This document shows, in pieces, positions 57,010-64,000 of a stretch of DNA of 64,000 bases (positions are counted from its first letter, which is position 1; the number at the start of each line of letters is the position of its first letter). Made by a program: the position numbers and the translations under genes. Below the pieces are notes generated by a model. The model searched no databases. It was not told the origin of the DNA and saw nothing but the letters and a program-made list of their open reading frames with translations. Source of the DNA: Terriglobia bacterium (lineage in GTDB: Bacteria > Acidobacteriota > Terriglobia > Terriglobales > Acidobacteriaceae); contig JAIQFF010000003.1 in NCBI GenBank assembly GCA_020073395.1, positions 1 to 64,000 of the forward strand, read 5' to 3'.

Positions 57010-58584
57010 TCAGTTTTTGTGGGCCCGCTGCCTGGCGAATTCTTCCACCCGCTCGCGCACGCTGAGTACGTGCCTGGGCAGCTTGAGCCGGCTGCCTTCT
57101 TCGAGGATGGGAATCAGCTTGTCGAATTCCGGCCCGGAGTGTGAACCGGTGATCACGATGCGAATGGGATGAAACAATTCTTTCCCCTTTGCCCCCGTCT
57201 CTGCCTTTACTTCATTCACGATCTGTTTGAATTTTTCCGGAGTGAACTGCGCCGCTGTGGCGGATTCGTCTTCCAGAATCTTGACCGTGAATCTACCCAG
57301 GACAGCGTCGGTGTTGGCCCAGCCGAGCACCTCGGCATTGTCGGGAGCGGCCAGGGCGGCCTTCGGATCGTAGTTGAAGATCAGCGCGGCGCGGTCGGGC
57401 AATTGCTCCATGCGGTCAACAGATGGAGCTAACAGCTCCGTGACCTTGGTGAGCCAGAGTTGTAGTTCGTCATCAAGATGAATGACCGGAAAGCTTTCTG
57501 CAGTCAGCCACTTCGCATCCGCAAGCTCGATGTAAACTGCCTTGGAGAGGAACCACGCGCCCAGTGCCGTAAGATTTCCCACCGGCCAACTCTTGATGTA
57601 GTGCCGGTTCAACCAGAACAGTTTTTCCATGTCGAACATGGCCGCTGCCGGCGTCACCCGCTCGAGCGAAAATTCTTTCTTCAACTCCTCGGGGCTGAAG
57701 ATTTCCCGAGTGCCGCCGGTCGGCGCCCATCCCAACAGCGCCAGATAGTTCACCAGCGCCTCGGGCAACACACCCATGTCGCGAAAATTGGCAATCGAAG
57801 TAGCGCCGTGCCGTTTGGAAAGTCGCTCCCGGTCGCTGCCCAAAATGGTCGAGAGGTGAGCGAACTCGGGAACGGGCCAGCCCAGTGCCTCGTACAGCGC
57901 AACCTGTTTCGGCGTATTCGAAAGATGATCGTCGCCGCGGATCACGTGCGTGATCTTCATCAGCGCGTCGTCGATCACTACCACGTAGTTGTACACCGGC
58001 ATTCCGTTCGAGCGCAGGATGATCGGATCGCTCACCACTTCGTTCGAAAATTCCACGTCGCCATGCACAATGTCGTGAAAGCGGATGGGATGCTCGGGAA
58101 TTCTCAGCCGGATGGCGCAGGACTCTCCCGAGGTTCGACGCTGACTGGCTTCGGCTGGATCGATGGCGCGGCATTTGCCGGAATAGATGGGCTGACGATG
58201 CTCGGCCTGGGCCCGTTCGCGCTCCTTCTGCAAATCTTCTTCGCTGCAGAAACACAGATAGGCCTTGCCCTGATCTACCAGGCGCTCGGCGTGCTCCCGG
58301 TAGATGTCCAGACGCTCGGACTGGCGATAGGGCGCATACGGTCCGCCCAGGTCGGGCCCTTCATCCCAGTCCAGACCCAGCCACTTGAGGTCGGCAATAA
58401 GCTGGTCTTCGAAACGGGCCTCGCTGCGTTCAACGTCGGTGTCTTCGACGCGAAGCACCATGGTGCCGCCCTTCTTTCTGGCGAAAAGCCAGTTGAACAA
58501 GGCGGTACGTGCATTGCCAACGTGCAGATGACCGGTGGGGGAGGGCGCAAAACGTACGCGGACAGGAGAAGTCGGAGCCACCAA
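57010..58584 (-). CDS. gltX: glutamyl-tRNA synthetase
   Basis: 524 residues of the class Ic synthetase. Motif [22 protein letters not shown] (HIGH-type), [15 protein letters not shown], the zinc-region equivalents [24 protein letters not shown] and the KMSKS-type [10 protein letters not shown] are all present. The frame starts with TTG or the GTG three bases later, with no ribosome site. It charges tRNA-Glu, and probably tRNA-Gln if GatCAB is present. Its stop is close to the family A repeat. Confidence 0.96.
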   Translation of the reverse strand: MVAPTSPVRVRFAPSPTGHLHVGNARTALFNWLFARKKGGTMVLRVEDTDVERSEARFEDQLIADLKWLGLDWDEGPDLGGPYAPYRQSERLDIYREHAERLVDQGKAYLCFCSEEDLQKERERAQAEHRQPIYSGKCRAIDPAEASQRRTSGESCAIRLRIPEHPIRFHDIVHGDVEFSNEVVSDPIILRSNGMPVYNYVVVIDDALMKITHVIRGDDHLSNTPKQVALYEALGWPVPEFAHLSTILGSDRERLSKRHGATSIANFRDMGVLPEALVNYLALLGWAPTGGTREIFSPEELKKEFSLERVTPAAAMFDMEKLFWLNRHYIKSWPVGNLTALGAWFLSKAVYIELADAKWLTAESFPVIHLDDELQLWLTKVTELLAPSVDRMEQLPDRAALIFNYDPKAALAAPDNAEVLGWANTDAVLGRFTVKILEDESATAAQFTPEKFKQIVNEVKAETGAKGKELFHPIRIVITGSHSGPEFDKLIPILEEGSRLKLPRHVLSVRERVEEFARQRAHKN

Positions 58585-58610
58585 AGGATGTTAGCAGACC
58601 ACCACGACTC

Positions 58611-58737
58611 ACGTAGGGGCGGGCGCCCTCACCCGCCCAGCGGAGCGACGCTCCGCGGTTCCGTCGTTTTTGCTCGGGTTTCAAAACCGTCGGTGAACTT
58701 CGCTCACCCACCCGGACGAGGGCGTCCGGGCCTACGT
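58611..58737. repeat. GC-rich palindromic repeat (family B)
   Basis: Hairpins GGGCGGGCGCCCTCACCCGCCC, CGGAGCGACGCTCCG, GGTGAACTTCGCTCACC and CCGGACGAGGGCGTCCGG, framed by ACGTAGG and CCTACGT. It is the same organisation as 28121-28230. Lies between gltX and the RDD gene. Confidence 0.75.
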
Positions 58738-58750
58738 TGGGGCGGCGGCC

Positions 58751-59905
58751 CTACTTGTTTTTGGGCGCCATGTAGGTCCGTGTGATGCGATCGTGCCAGC
58801 AGAGGCGGTCTTCGTCGAGGAAGCACCAGGCGTAGCCGAGGCCCAACGACAGTCCTGATAGGACGGACGTCAGCACGCGCCAGCGGCGGACCCGCAGCGG
58901 GACCGGACCACCGTCGAAACGGTGCAACTCGAGCCTGGCCAGCTTCAAGCCGGGCGTGGCGCCGCTGTAAACCAGCAGCAGATATTGATAGGCGGACCAG
59001 AACAGGGCGATGAGGAGAACCCCGCTTCCAGCTATCTTTGTCAGGGGCGGCAGCTCAGCGGTGATACGAACAAAAATGTACGCGAAAGCAGCGAAGGCGG
59101 ACATCACCAGGGTGGCATCGATGGCGGAAGCTGCGATGCGTCGTGCCATGGGCGCCGCCTGCAACGGAATCTCGAATCCAGGCCGCCTCTCGTTCGCGGG
59201 CTCTTCCACTGGCTCAATCAGAAAACCACCGAGGGCTGGTGGGGGAGGCACCAGTTCGGGCGCCTCCATGATTCTGGGACGCTCCAGCACCGGTTCGGCT
59301 AGTTCGTCATGCGCCCGCGGCGCCGGATTGTAGCTGGCAAATTCAATGACCTTGGCCGTCGTCTCCGTAATGGCGGGCATGATCCGCGGATAGTTCGCCG
59401 GCTCAGCCAGGGTGATGCGGGGAGCGGCGGCTGATGGCAGGTAGTCCACGGTCTGGCGCACCACGGGGGCAGCAGGCGGCTGCAGCAACTCGGCAGTAGC
59501 GTCGGAACTCGGCTCCGTCTCGAACTTCAATTGCAGCGAAGGATAGCGTGGCTCCCGCGTACGCCGGCGTGCCCGATAGTGACTCAATCGTGCTGCCACC
59601 TCGCGCCGCCAGGCATCGGGATCTTGCGCCTGCTCCGGTTCGGCCTGCGCCGCAGCCGGCATAGCGGTCTCCGGGGCTTCCCCACAGGTTTCTACCGCTG
59701 GAAGGGATTTCTCGGGCTCTTTCCCGTTCGCGGTCTTGGGCGGTTCATCTTCCACCACAAACCTGGGTCGAGTGCGGGAAGCAGTTGTCTCCAGGCTGGC
59801 AGCAAATTGCTGCTCGCTGGCATCGTACGCTTCAGGATCAATCAGAATCTCTGAAAGGTTTTCGCTTGCGTCCGCCGGAACATCGGGTTCGAATCTTGGC
59901 TTCAT
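58751..59905 (-). CDS. RDD-family membrane protein with long disordered N-terminus
   Basis: 384 residues from the ATG at 59905. The first ~240 residues are Pro/Ala/Glu-rich and likely disordered (with a conserved-looking VAARLSHYRARRRTREPRYP). The C-terminal ~135 residues are an RDD domain: RRIAASAIDATLVMSAFAAFAYIF, then two more helices and TPGLKLARLELHRFDGGPVPL, ending LCWHDRITRTYMAPKNK. RDD proteins are thought to move small ions or solutes; function here unknown. Confidence 0.83.
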   Translation of the reverse strand: MKPRFEPDVPADASENLSEILIDPEAYDASEQQFAASLETTASRTRPRFVVEDEPPKTANGKEPEKSLPAVETCGEAPETAMPAAAQAEPEQAQDPDAWRREVAARLSHYRARRRTREPRYPSLQLKFETEPSSDATAELLQPPAAPVVRQTVDYLPSAAAPRITLAEPANYPRIMPAITETTAKVIEFASYNPAPRAHDELAEPVLERPRIMEAPELVPPPPALGGFLIEPVEEPANERRPGFEIPLQAAPMARRIAASAIDATLVMSAFAAFAYIFVRITAELPPLTKIAGSGVLLIALFWSAYQYLLLVYSGATPGLKLARLELHRFDGGPVPLRVRRWRVLTSVLSGLSLGLGYAWCFLDEDRLCWHDRITRTYMAPKNK

Positions 59906-60130
59906 GAAGGAACGATCGGGTCCCGGTGAAACTCCAGCGGCAAAACGACTGCTATGCGGCAAGAGATGAACTGGTCCCGCAAGAAGAATGCCACAGCTCC
60001 AACAACAATTGCGCAGATGCCTGGGACTTTGCCCTGAACTCTGTCCTGAACTTTGCTACCGGGCTGGGGCCGTGCTAACGTCACCATACCCCAGCGTGGA
60101 CCTCGTCACCAGGGGTTTCGTCCGCTTGCG

Positions 60131-62581
60131 ATGACATCCCGCACTCGATTCCTTATCACGGCGGCGTTTGTTTGTCATCTGCTACTCGCTCCGCCCGTAG
60201 TTACCAGCCAGTTGCTTTCTGCAGCCGAAACGCAGGGCGCGCCATCCTCGCCGCCTTCTGCGCCCTCCATAGTGCGAGAGCAGGACGTCACCATCCGGGC
60301 CCTGCAGCAGGAAAAAGATGGCGCCGTGTTCAAACTGCGTGGGCAGGCGGAAATCCACTATGGCACGTACATTCTGTATGCCGATTCGGTTGATTACAAT
60401 TCCGACACCGGAGAAGCGATCGCGGATGGTCACGTGGTGCTCGACGGCGGACCCAACGACGAGCACGTTGAGGCCACTCACGCCACATACAACGTCCGGG
60501 CTGAATCCGGGCACTTTGAACATGTAGTGGGAACGACCGGCATGCGGTTGCGAGGGAAGCGGCTGACTTTGACGACCACCAATCCCTTTGCCTTTTCCGG
60601 TGGAGTGGTGGAGAAGACTGGCCCTGACCACTATGTGGTGTACGACGGCACCATAACCACCTGCGAGCTGCCCCGTCCCAAGTGGGAGTTCAACGCGCAC
60701 AAGATTGTCGTGGAAGTTGGCGGCAACGCCACCATCTATCACAGTACTTTCCGCATTGAGGGCGTCCCGGTCTTTTATTTTCCCTTCGCCACCCACCCGG
60801 TGGAGCGGGAGCCCAGGCAGACCGGGTTTCTCATCCCTAACATCGGGAGGTCTTCGATCAAGGGGACAATCTTTGGAGATTCGATCTTCTGGACCATCAA
60901 TCGCAGCATGGACCTCACCGCCGGGGCCGAATATTTCACCCGGCGCGGGTGGGCGCCGCAGATTGAGTTTCGAGCACGGCCGAGTGAAAAGTCGTATGTG
61001 TACCTGAACTATTTCGGGGTTTTCGACCGGGGCATCGGAAGCCCACCGGTGGACCAGGGGGGGCACGAGGTGCGCCTAAGCGCGGAAGATACTTTTGGGC
61101 ATAACTTCCGCGGCGTCGCCAGCATCGATTACCTGAGTTCCTTCGTTTTTCGCCTTGCCTTTAACGACGTCTTCAGTCAGGCGGTGAACTCGGAGGTGAA
61201 GTCGGAAGCTTTTCTCTCCAACGCCACGCGCGGCTTTTTCTACAACGGGTCCACCCAGCGCTATCAGAACTTTGAAAGCACGACGCCGGGCGATGTCATC
61301 ACCATTCTGCATGCTCCCAGCTTCGAGTCTTCCAGCGTGGAACACGCCATCTGGCGCTCGCCGTTTTACTGGTCGTATGACGTTGCTGCTGAAGGACTGT
61401 CCCGCAGCGAACCTTCATTTCGAACTGCGCCGCTGGTCGGACGCTTCGACCTCCACCCGACGCTCTCTCTGCCGCTGTTGCTACACGGCTGGTCGGTGCG
61501 TCCGGAGCTGTCTCTGCGCGAAACCTTTTACACCCAGCAACTCGTTCCCAGCAGCGGCGGCGTAGGGGTGGGTGCGGCGCGGAGCGACGTGATCAATCGC
61601 AGGGCGGTCGAGGGATCGGTGGAATTTCGCCCGCCTGCTCTCGAACGGGTTTACGACCGCGAATTCTGGGGACGCAAATGGAAGCACGTGATCGAGCCGC
61701 GCGCCACTTACCGCTACGTTACAGGAGTCGATAATTTTTCGCGAATCTTGCGCTTTGACGAGCGTGACATCCTGAGCAACACCAGTGAAGTCGAATATGC
61801 AGTGGTCAACCGGCTCTACGCCAAGCGTACTTCGGAGAAACCAGAGGACTGCGACGCCACCGGCATGGCAGCTCTTGTTATCGGTCATCCGGCGGCGGAG
61901 AGTCCCGTTCCGTGGGAGCGACAACTGGATCGCGGTGGAATTCCGTGTCAGGCTGATCCCCGGGTGCGAGAAGTCGTCACCTGGGAACTGGGCCAGAAAT
62001 ATTTTCTTGATCCCACCTTCGGAGGGGCCCTGGTGCCGGGGCAGAGAAATGTGTTCACGACAACCGCGGACTTTACCGGTATCGCTTTCCTCGCTGAGGC
62101 CCGGCGGCTCTCACCCCTGATCTCGCGCCTCAAATTCCAGGCCACCAGCCGGACCGAAGCGGAATGGGACATCGACTACGATTTCAAGCAAAGCCGGATC
62201 AATGCCAGCACCGCATTCGTGAACTATCGTTTCGGTCTGTATACCATTGGCGGTGGCGACGCCTATCTGCTGGCGCCCAGCGATACCCCCACCCCGGCCG
62301 CACAACAGGCTTTCAACCAGTTCCGGATTCTGTTTGGCTATGGACAACCCAACAAGCGGGGATTCAGTGGAGCGACCAACCTGGGCTTCGACGCCAATCT
62401 GGGCTTTCTGCAGTATGCCGCGGTTCAGGCCGCCTACAACTGGGACTGCTGCGGCTTGAGCGTCGAGTATCGCCGCTTTGCCCTGGGGTCAGTCCGCAAC
62501 GAAAACCAGTTCCGCTTCAATTTCGCGCTGGCCAATATCGGTTCTTTCGGAAATCTACGCCGCCAGGAAAAACTGTTCTGA
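60131..62581 (+). CDS. lptD: LPS-assembly protein LptD
   Basis: 816 residues from the ATG at 60131, with a signal peptide (MTSRTRFLITAAFVCHLLLA). The N-terminal OstA-type domain (~55-210) shows VFKLRGQAEIHYGTYILYADSVDYNSDTGEAIADGHVVL. The rest is a large outer-membrane barrel, with GRSSIKGTIFGDSIFWTINRSMDLTAGAEYFTRRGW (LptD signature region) and CGLSVEYRRFALGSVRNENQFRFNFALANIGSFG near the C-terminus. LptD places LPS in the outer leaflet, so the organism is predicted to make LPS or a related lipid. LptE is not in the window. Confidence 0.92.
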   Translation: MTSRTRFLITAAFVCHLLLAPPVVTSQLLSAAETQGAPSSPPSAPSIVREQDVTIRALQQEKDGAVFKLRGQAEIHYGTYILYADSVDYNSDTGEAIADGHVVLDGGPNDEHVEATHATYNVRAESGHFEHVVGTTGMRLRGKRLTLTTTNPFAFSGGVVEKTGPDHYVVYDGTITTCELPRPKWEFNAHKIVVEVGGNATIYHSTFRIEGVPVFYFPFATHPVEREPRQTGFLIPNIGRSSIKGTIFGDSIFWTINRSMDLTAGAEYFTRRGWAPQIEFRARPSEKSYVYLNYFGVFDRGIGSPPVDQGGHEVRLSAEDTFGHNFRGVASIDYLSSFVFRLAFNDVFSQAVNSEVKSEAFLSNATRGFFYNGSTQRYQNFESTTPGDVITILHAPSFESSSVEHAIWRSPFYWSYDVAAEGLSRSEPSFRTAPLVGRFDLHPTLSLPLLLHGWSVRPELSLRETFYTQQLVPSSGGVGVGAARSDVINRRAVEGSVEFRPPALERVYDREFWGRKWKHVIEPRATYRYVTGVDNFSRILRFDERDILSNTSEVEYAVVNRLYAKRTSEKPEDCDATGMAALVIGHPAAESPVPWERQLDRGGIPCQADPRVREVVTWELGQKYFLDPTFGGALVPGQRNVFTTTADFTGIAFLAEARRLSPLISRLKFQATSRTEAEWDIDYDFKQSRINASTAFVNYRFGLYTIGGGDAYLLAPSDTPTPAAQQAFNQFRILFGYGQPNKRGFSGATNLGFDANLGFLQYAAVQAAYNWDCCGLSVEYRRFALGSVRNENQFRFNFALANIGSFGNLRRQEKLF

Positions 62582-62586
62582 ACTGA

Positions 62587-62637
62587 TGGAGGACGGGCGT
62601 CTCGCCCGTCCAGCCGGGCGGGACGCCCGGCCTCCAC
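62587..62637. repeat. 51-base palindromic repeat (family B short form)
   Basis: TGGAGGACGGGCGTCTCGCCCGTCCAGCCGGGCGGGACGCCCGGCCTCCA consists of two hairpins within flanking TGGAGG/CCTCCA. It is an inverted copy of 32185-32235, and lies between lptD and the last gene. Confidence 0.8.
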
Positions 62638-62641
62638 TTTC

Positions 62642-63961
62642 CTACGGCACGGTCACGGTGACGTTTGCCGTGGTGCGTCCGTACTGGTTGGTGGCGTAAA
62701 GCTTGTAAGTGGTGGTCTGGCCGGGCTGGACGGTCACGCTGGTGCCGCGCACAGCTCCGACTTGCGGCGAGACGATGACGTAAGCGGCATTGCCGACATC
62801 CCACGACAAGGTCACGTTGCCGCCCGCACTCACACTGGTGGGCGTTGCCGTGAAGCTGTTAATGCCCGGTGCTGCGCCCTGCGGCACGCTCGAAGCAGTG
62901 TAAACCGTATCCATCTTAATTACTTCGAACGCCGAGGCTGGTACCTGCCCGAGATCGTGCAGGTCGTCGTTGTTCCAGCGACTGTCGGGCACGCCGCTGA
63001 TGTACATGGAGCTGCCGTTGTCGGCCATGATCAGGCCATACTTCTTCATGGCGGACAGGATGACCTGTACTTGAGGAGAAAATCCGGAGATGTTGTAGTT
63101 GGCTTTCAGGCGCATCCGCATGCCCATGGGTGGAGCATTCGCGCTGGTGGAGTTCGCCGCCCAGTGGGTCGCGGGCAGTACCACTGCGGCCCGGCTGTCC
63201 TGCAGGGTGACCCGAATCGCGTGCGGAATCTGTCCGGCGGCTACTTCGTCGTAACGCACCAGCCCGGGAAAAATTGGCAGGCCCGCGGCATCAGCCGAAG
63301 TCCAGGTCCAGGGACGCTGCGTGTTGCCGTCACTCAGCAGGTCCCAGACCGCTGCCGACGCCGCACTCCAACTTCCGTTGCCGTTGGGAACGGCGCTGAA
63401 CAGTTCGTAGAGAAAACAATTGCTGTTATCGAGCACCAGTACGTGGTGATCGCCGCTGCCCGGATTCGGATCGCCTTCGATCGGCGCATTTCCCGGCACT
63501 GGCATCGGCCCTGGATCACTCTCGGAGCCATAGGCGGTGAAACTGACGCCAACCGGCGCCTGGGTCCCGCTCACCACCGAATACGGGATGCCGATATTCG
63601 AGCCCTGGTATTGTCCCGATCCAAAATCGGCATGCATTCCGACGCTCGACCCGATGAAATTGATGATGGCATCCGAGTTCGGATCGACCGTGGCCCCGGA
63701 AACATCCTTGTTCCAGAGGCTGTCGCTGCTAAAGGGACGGAACCCGTTGAGGCTGGCGCCCTGTCCCGCGCTCATGGCGCTGCAAGCGCTCTGATTGTTG
63801 CCCCCACCGCCGGAGCCACTACCGCCCCCTGAGCCACTACCCCCGCCTGAACCTCCTGAGCCGATGGTCGAACCGCTTAGGCCCCCACCACAATTGGCAC
63901 AGGCAAGAGCCAAGGCCAGCGCGCCGGTGGCGGCCAGCAACTTTCTCCAGGAACATTTCAT
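62642..63961 (-). CDS. large lipoprotein with Ser/Gly linker and Ig-like C-terminus
   Basis: 439 residues. Signal MKCSWRKLLAATGALALALACANC with a lipobox-type cysteine, then a Gly/Ser spacer (~25-55). The central part (~65-350) has FRPFSSDSLWNKDVSGATVDPNSDAI, HHVLVLDNSNCFLYELF and IPHAIRVTLQDSRAAVVLPATHWAA, a family of bacterial exported proteins I recognise only as uncharacterised. Residues ~365-439 form an Ig-like domain (INSFTATPTSVSAGGNVTLSWDV, VTVQPGQTTTYKLYATNQYG). It likely stands on the cell surface. Confidence 0.75.
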   Translation of the reverse strand: MKCSWRKLLAATGALALALACANCGGGLSGSTIGSGGSGGGSGSGGGSGSGGGGNNQSACSAMSAGQGASLNGFRPFSSDSLWNKDVSGATVDPNSDAIINFIGSSVGMHADFGSGQYQGSNIGIPYSVVSGTQAPVGVSFTAYGSESDPGPMPVPGNAPIEGDPNPGSGDHHVLVLDNSNCFLYELFSAVPNGNGSWSAASAAVWDLLSDGNTQRPWTWTSADAAGLPIFPGLVRYDEVAAGQIPHAIRVTLQDSRAAVVLPATHWAANSTSANAPPMGMRMRLKANYNISGFSPQVQVILSAMKKYGLIMADNGSSMYISGVPDSRWNNDDLHDLGQVPASAFEVIKMDTVYTASSVPQGAAPGINSFTATPTSVSAGGNVTLSWDVGNAAYVIVSPQVGAVRGTSVTVQPGQTTTYKLYATNQYGRTTANVTVTVP

Positions 63962-64000
63962 TCGTCTATTGTCACAGGAAATGGGCGCTAAACCACGTGA

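Noticed and set aside
57478..58785. A 435-codon open frame on the plus strand
   Set aside because: It is antisense to gltX and runs into a palindromic repeat; no domain is recognisable.
1..64000. tRNA or rRNA genes
   Set aside because: No T-loop GGTTCGANTCC motif in a tRNA-like context and no rRNA-like stretch was found in the spacers.

Overview
The window reads as one chromosomal segment of a soil-type Acidobacteriota (Terriglobia/Koribacter-like) genome; this is inferred from gene content, not from any database search. Pointers are high GC, a diderm envelope (LptD, SurA-like PPIase, beta-barrel protein, many lipoproteins), an eukaryotic-like Ser/Thr kinase carrying a WD40-like propeller, carboxypeptidase-regulatory-domain proteins, several SpoIIE phosphatases and PilZ proteins, and many short palindromic interspersed repeats between genes. 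No rRNA, tRNA, CRISPR array, integrase, transposase or prophage was seen.

Layout. 1-5.1 kb: TrmO, a decayed VOC (glyoxalase) remnant, then the most unusual locus: a divergent nucleotidyltransferase gene facing a four-gene run of S24/S26 (SipW-like) peptidase, HPr-kinase-like P-loop protein, PqqD-like peptide-binding protein and radical SAM/SPASM enzyme. This resembles a RiPP-type peptide maturation cluster without an obvious precursor. 5.2-6.6 kb: two convergent F420-type enzymes (LLM and PPOX). 6.8-13.4 kb: a PilZ protein, a Tat-exported enolase-superfamily enzyme, an island of small hypothetical proteins, a VOC-SpoIIE fusion phosphatase and a regulatory-domain outer-envelope protein. 13.6-18.1 kb: a large HD-GYP/GAF/GGDEF/PilZ c-di-GMP protein and a PadR regulator with its HAAS-type membrane partner. 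18.2-30.3 kb: rsmD, a site-2 protease with CBS domains, serA, a class V aminotransferase, the Ser/Thr kinase, a YqeY/HslR pair, rsmI and an FmdB-like zinc ribbon.

30.4-42.6 kb: pirin, a degenerate SpoIIE protein, an M49-like metallopeptidase, a run of SurA-like PPIase, YhaM-like exonuclease and glycine-zipper lipoprotein closed by a terminator, then HAD and Kbl/BioF-like enzymes, and a pyrR-pyrB-pyrC operon on the minus strand. 42.7-50 kb: signalling: an Asp/His-rich lipoprotein, a GNAT enzyme, REC-PilZ and REC-TonB fusions, then a histidine kinase, response regulator and sigma factor in one run. 50-64 kb: DUF983, a standalone flavodiiron-type ODP domain protein, an SUMF1-like protein, small membrane proteins, a GH3 (NagZ-like) hydrolase overlapping a lipoprotein, gltX, an RDD membrane protein, lptD and a large lipoprotein with an Ig-like C-terminus.

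Genes that work together: the 0.7-5.1 kb peptide-maturation set; pyrRBC for UMP synthesis; kinase/regulator/sigma (46.8-49.9 kb) as one signalling relay; SurA-like and LptD proteins for outer-membrane biogenesis; several c-di-GMP modules. Between genes lie at least five families of palindromic repeats, some repeated three or more times in this window alone.
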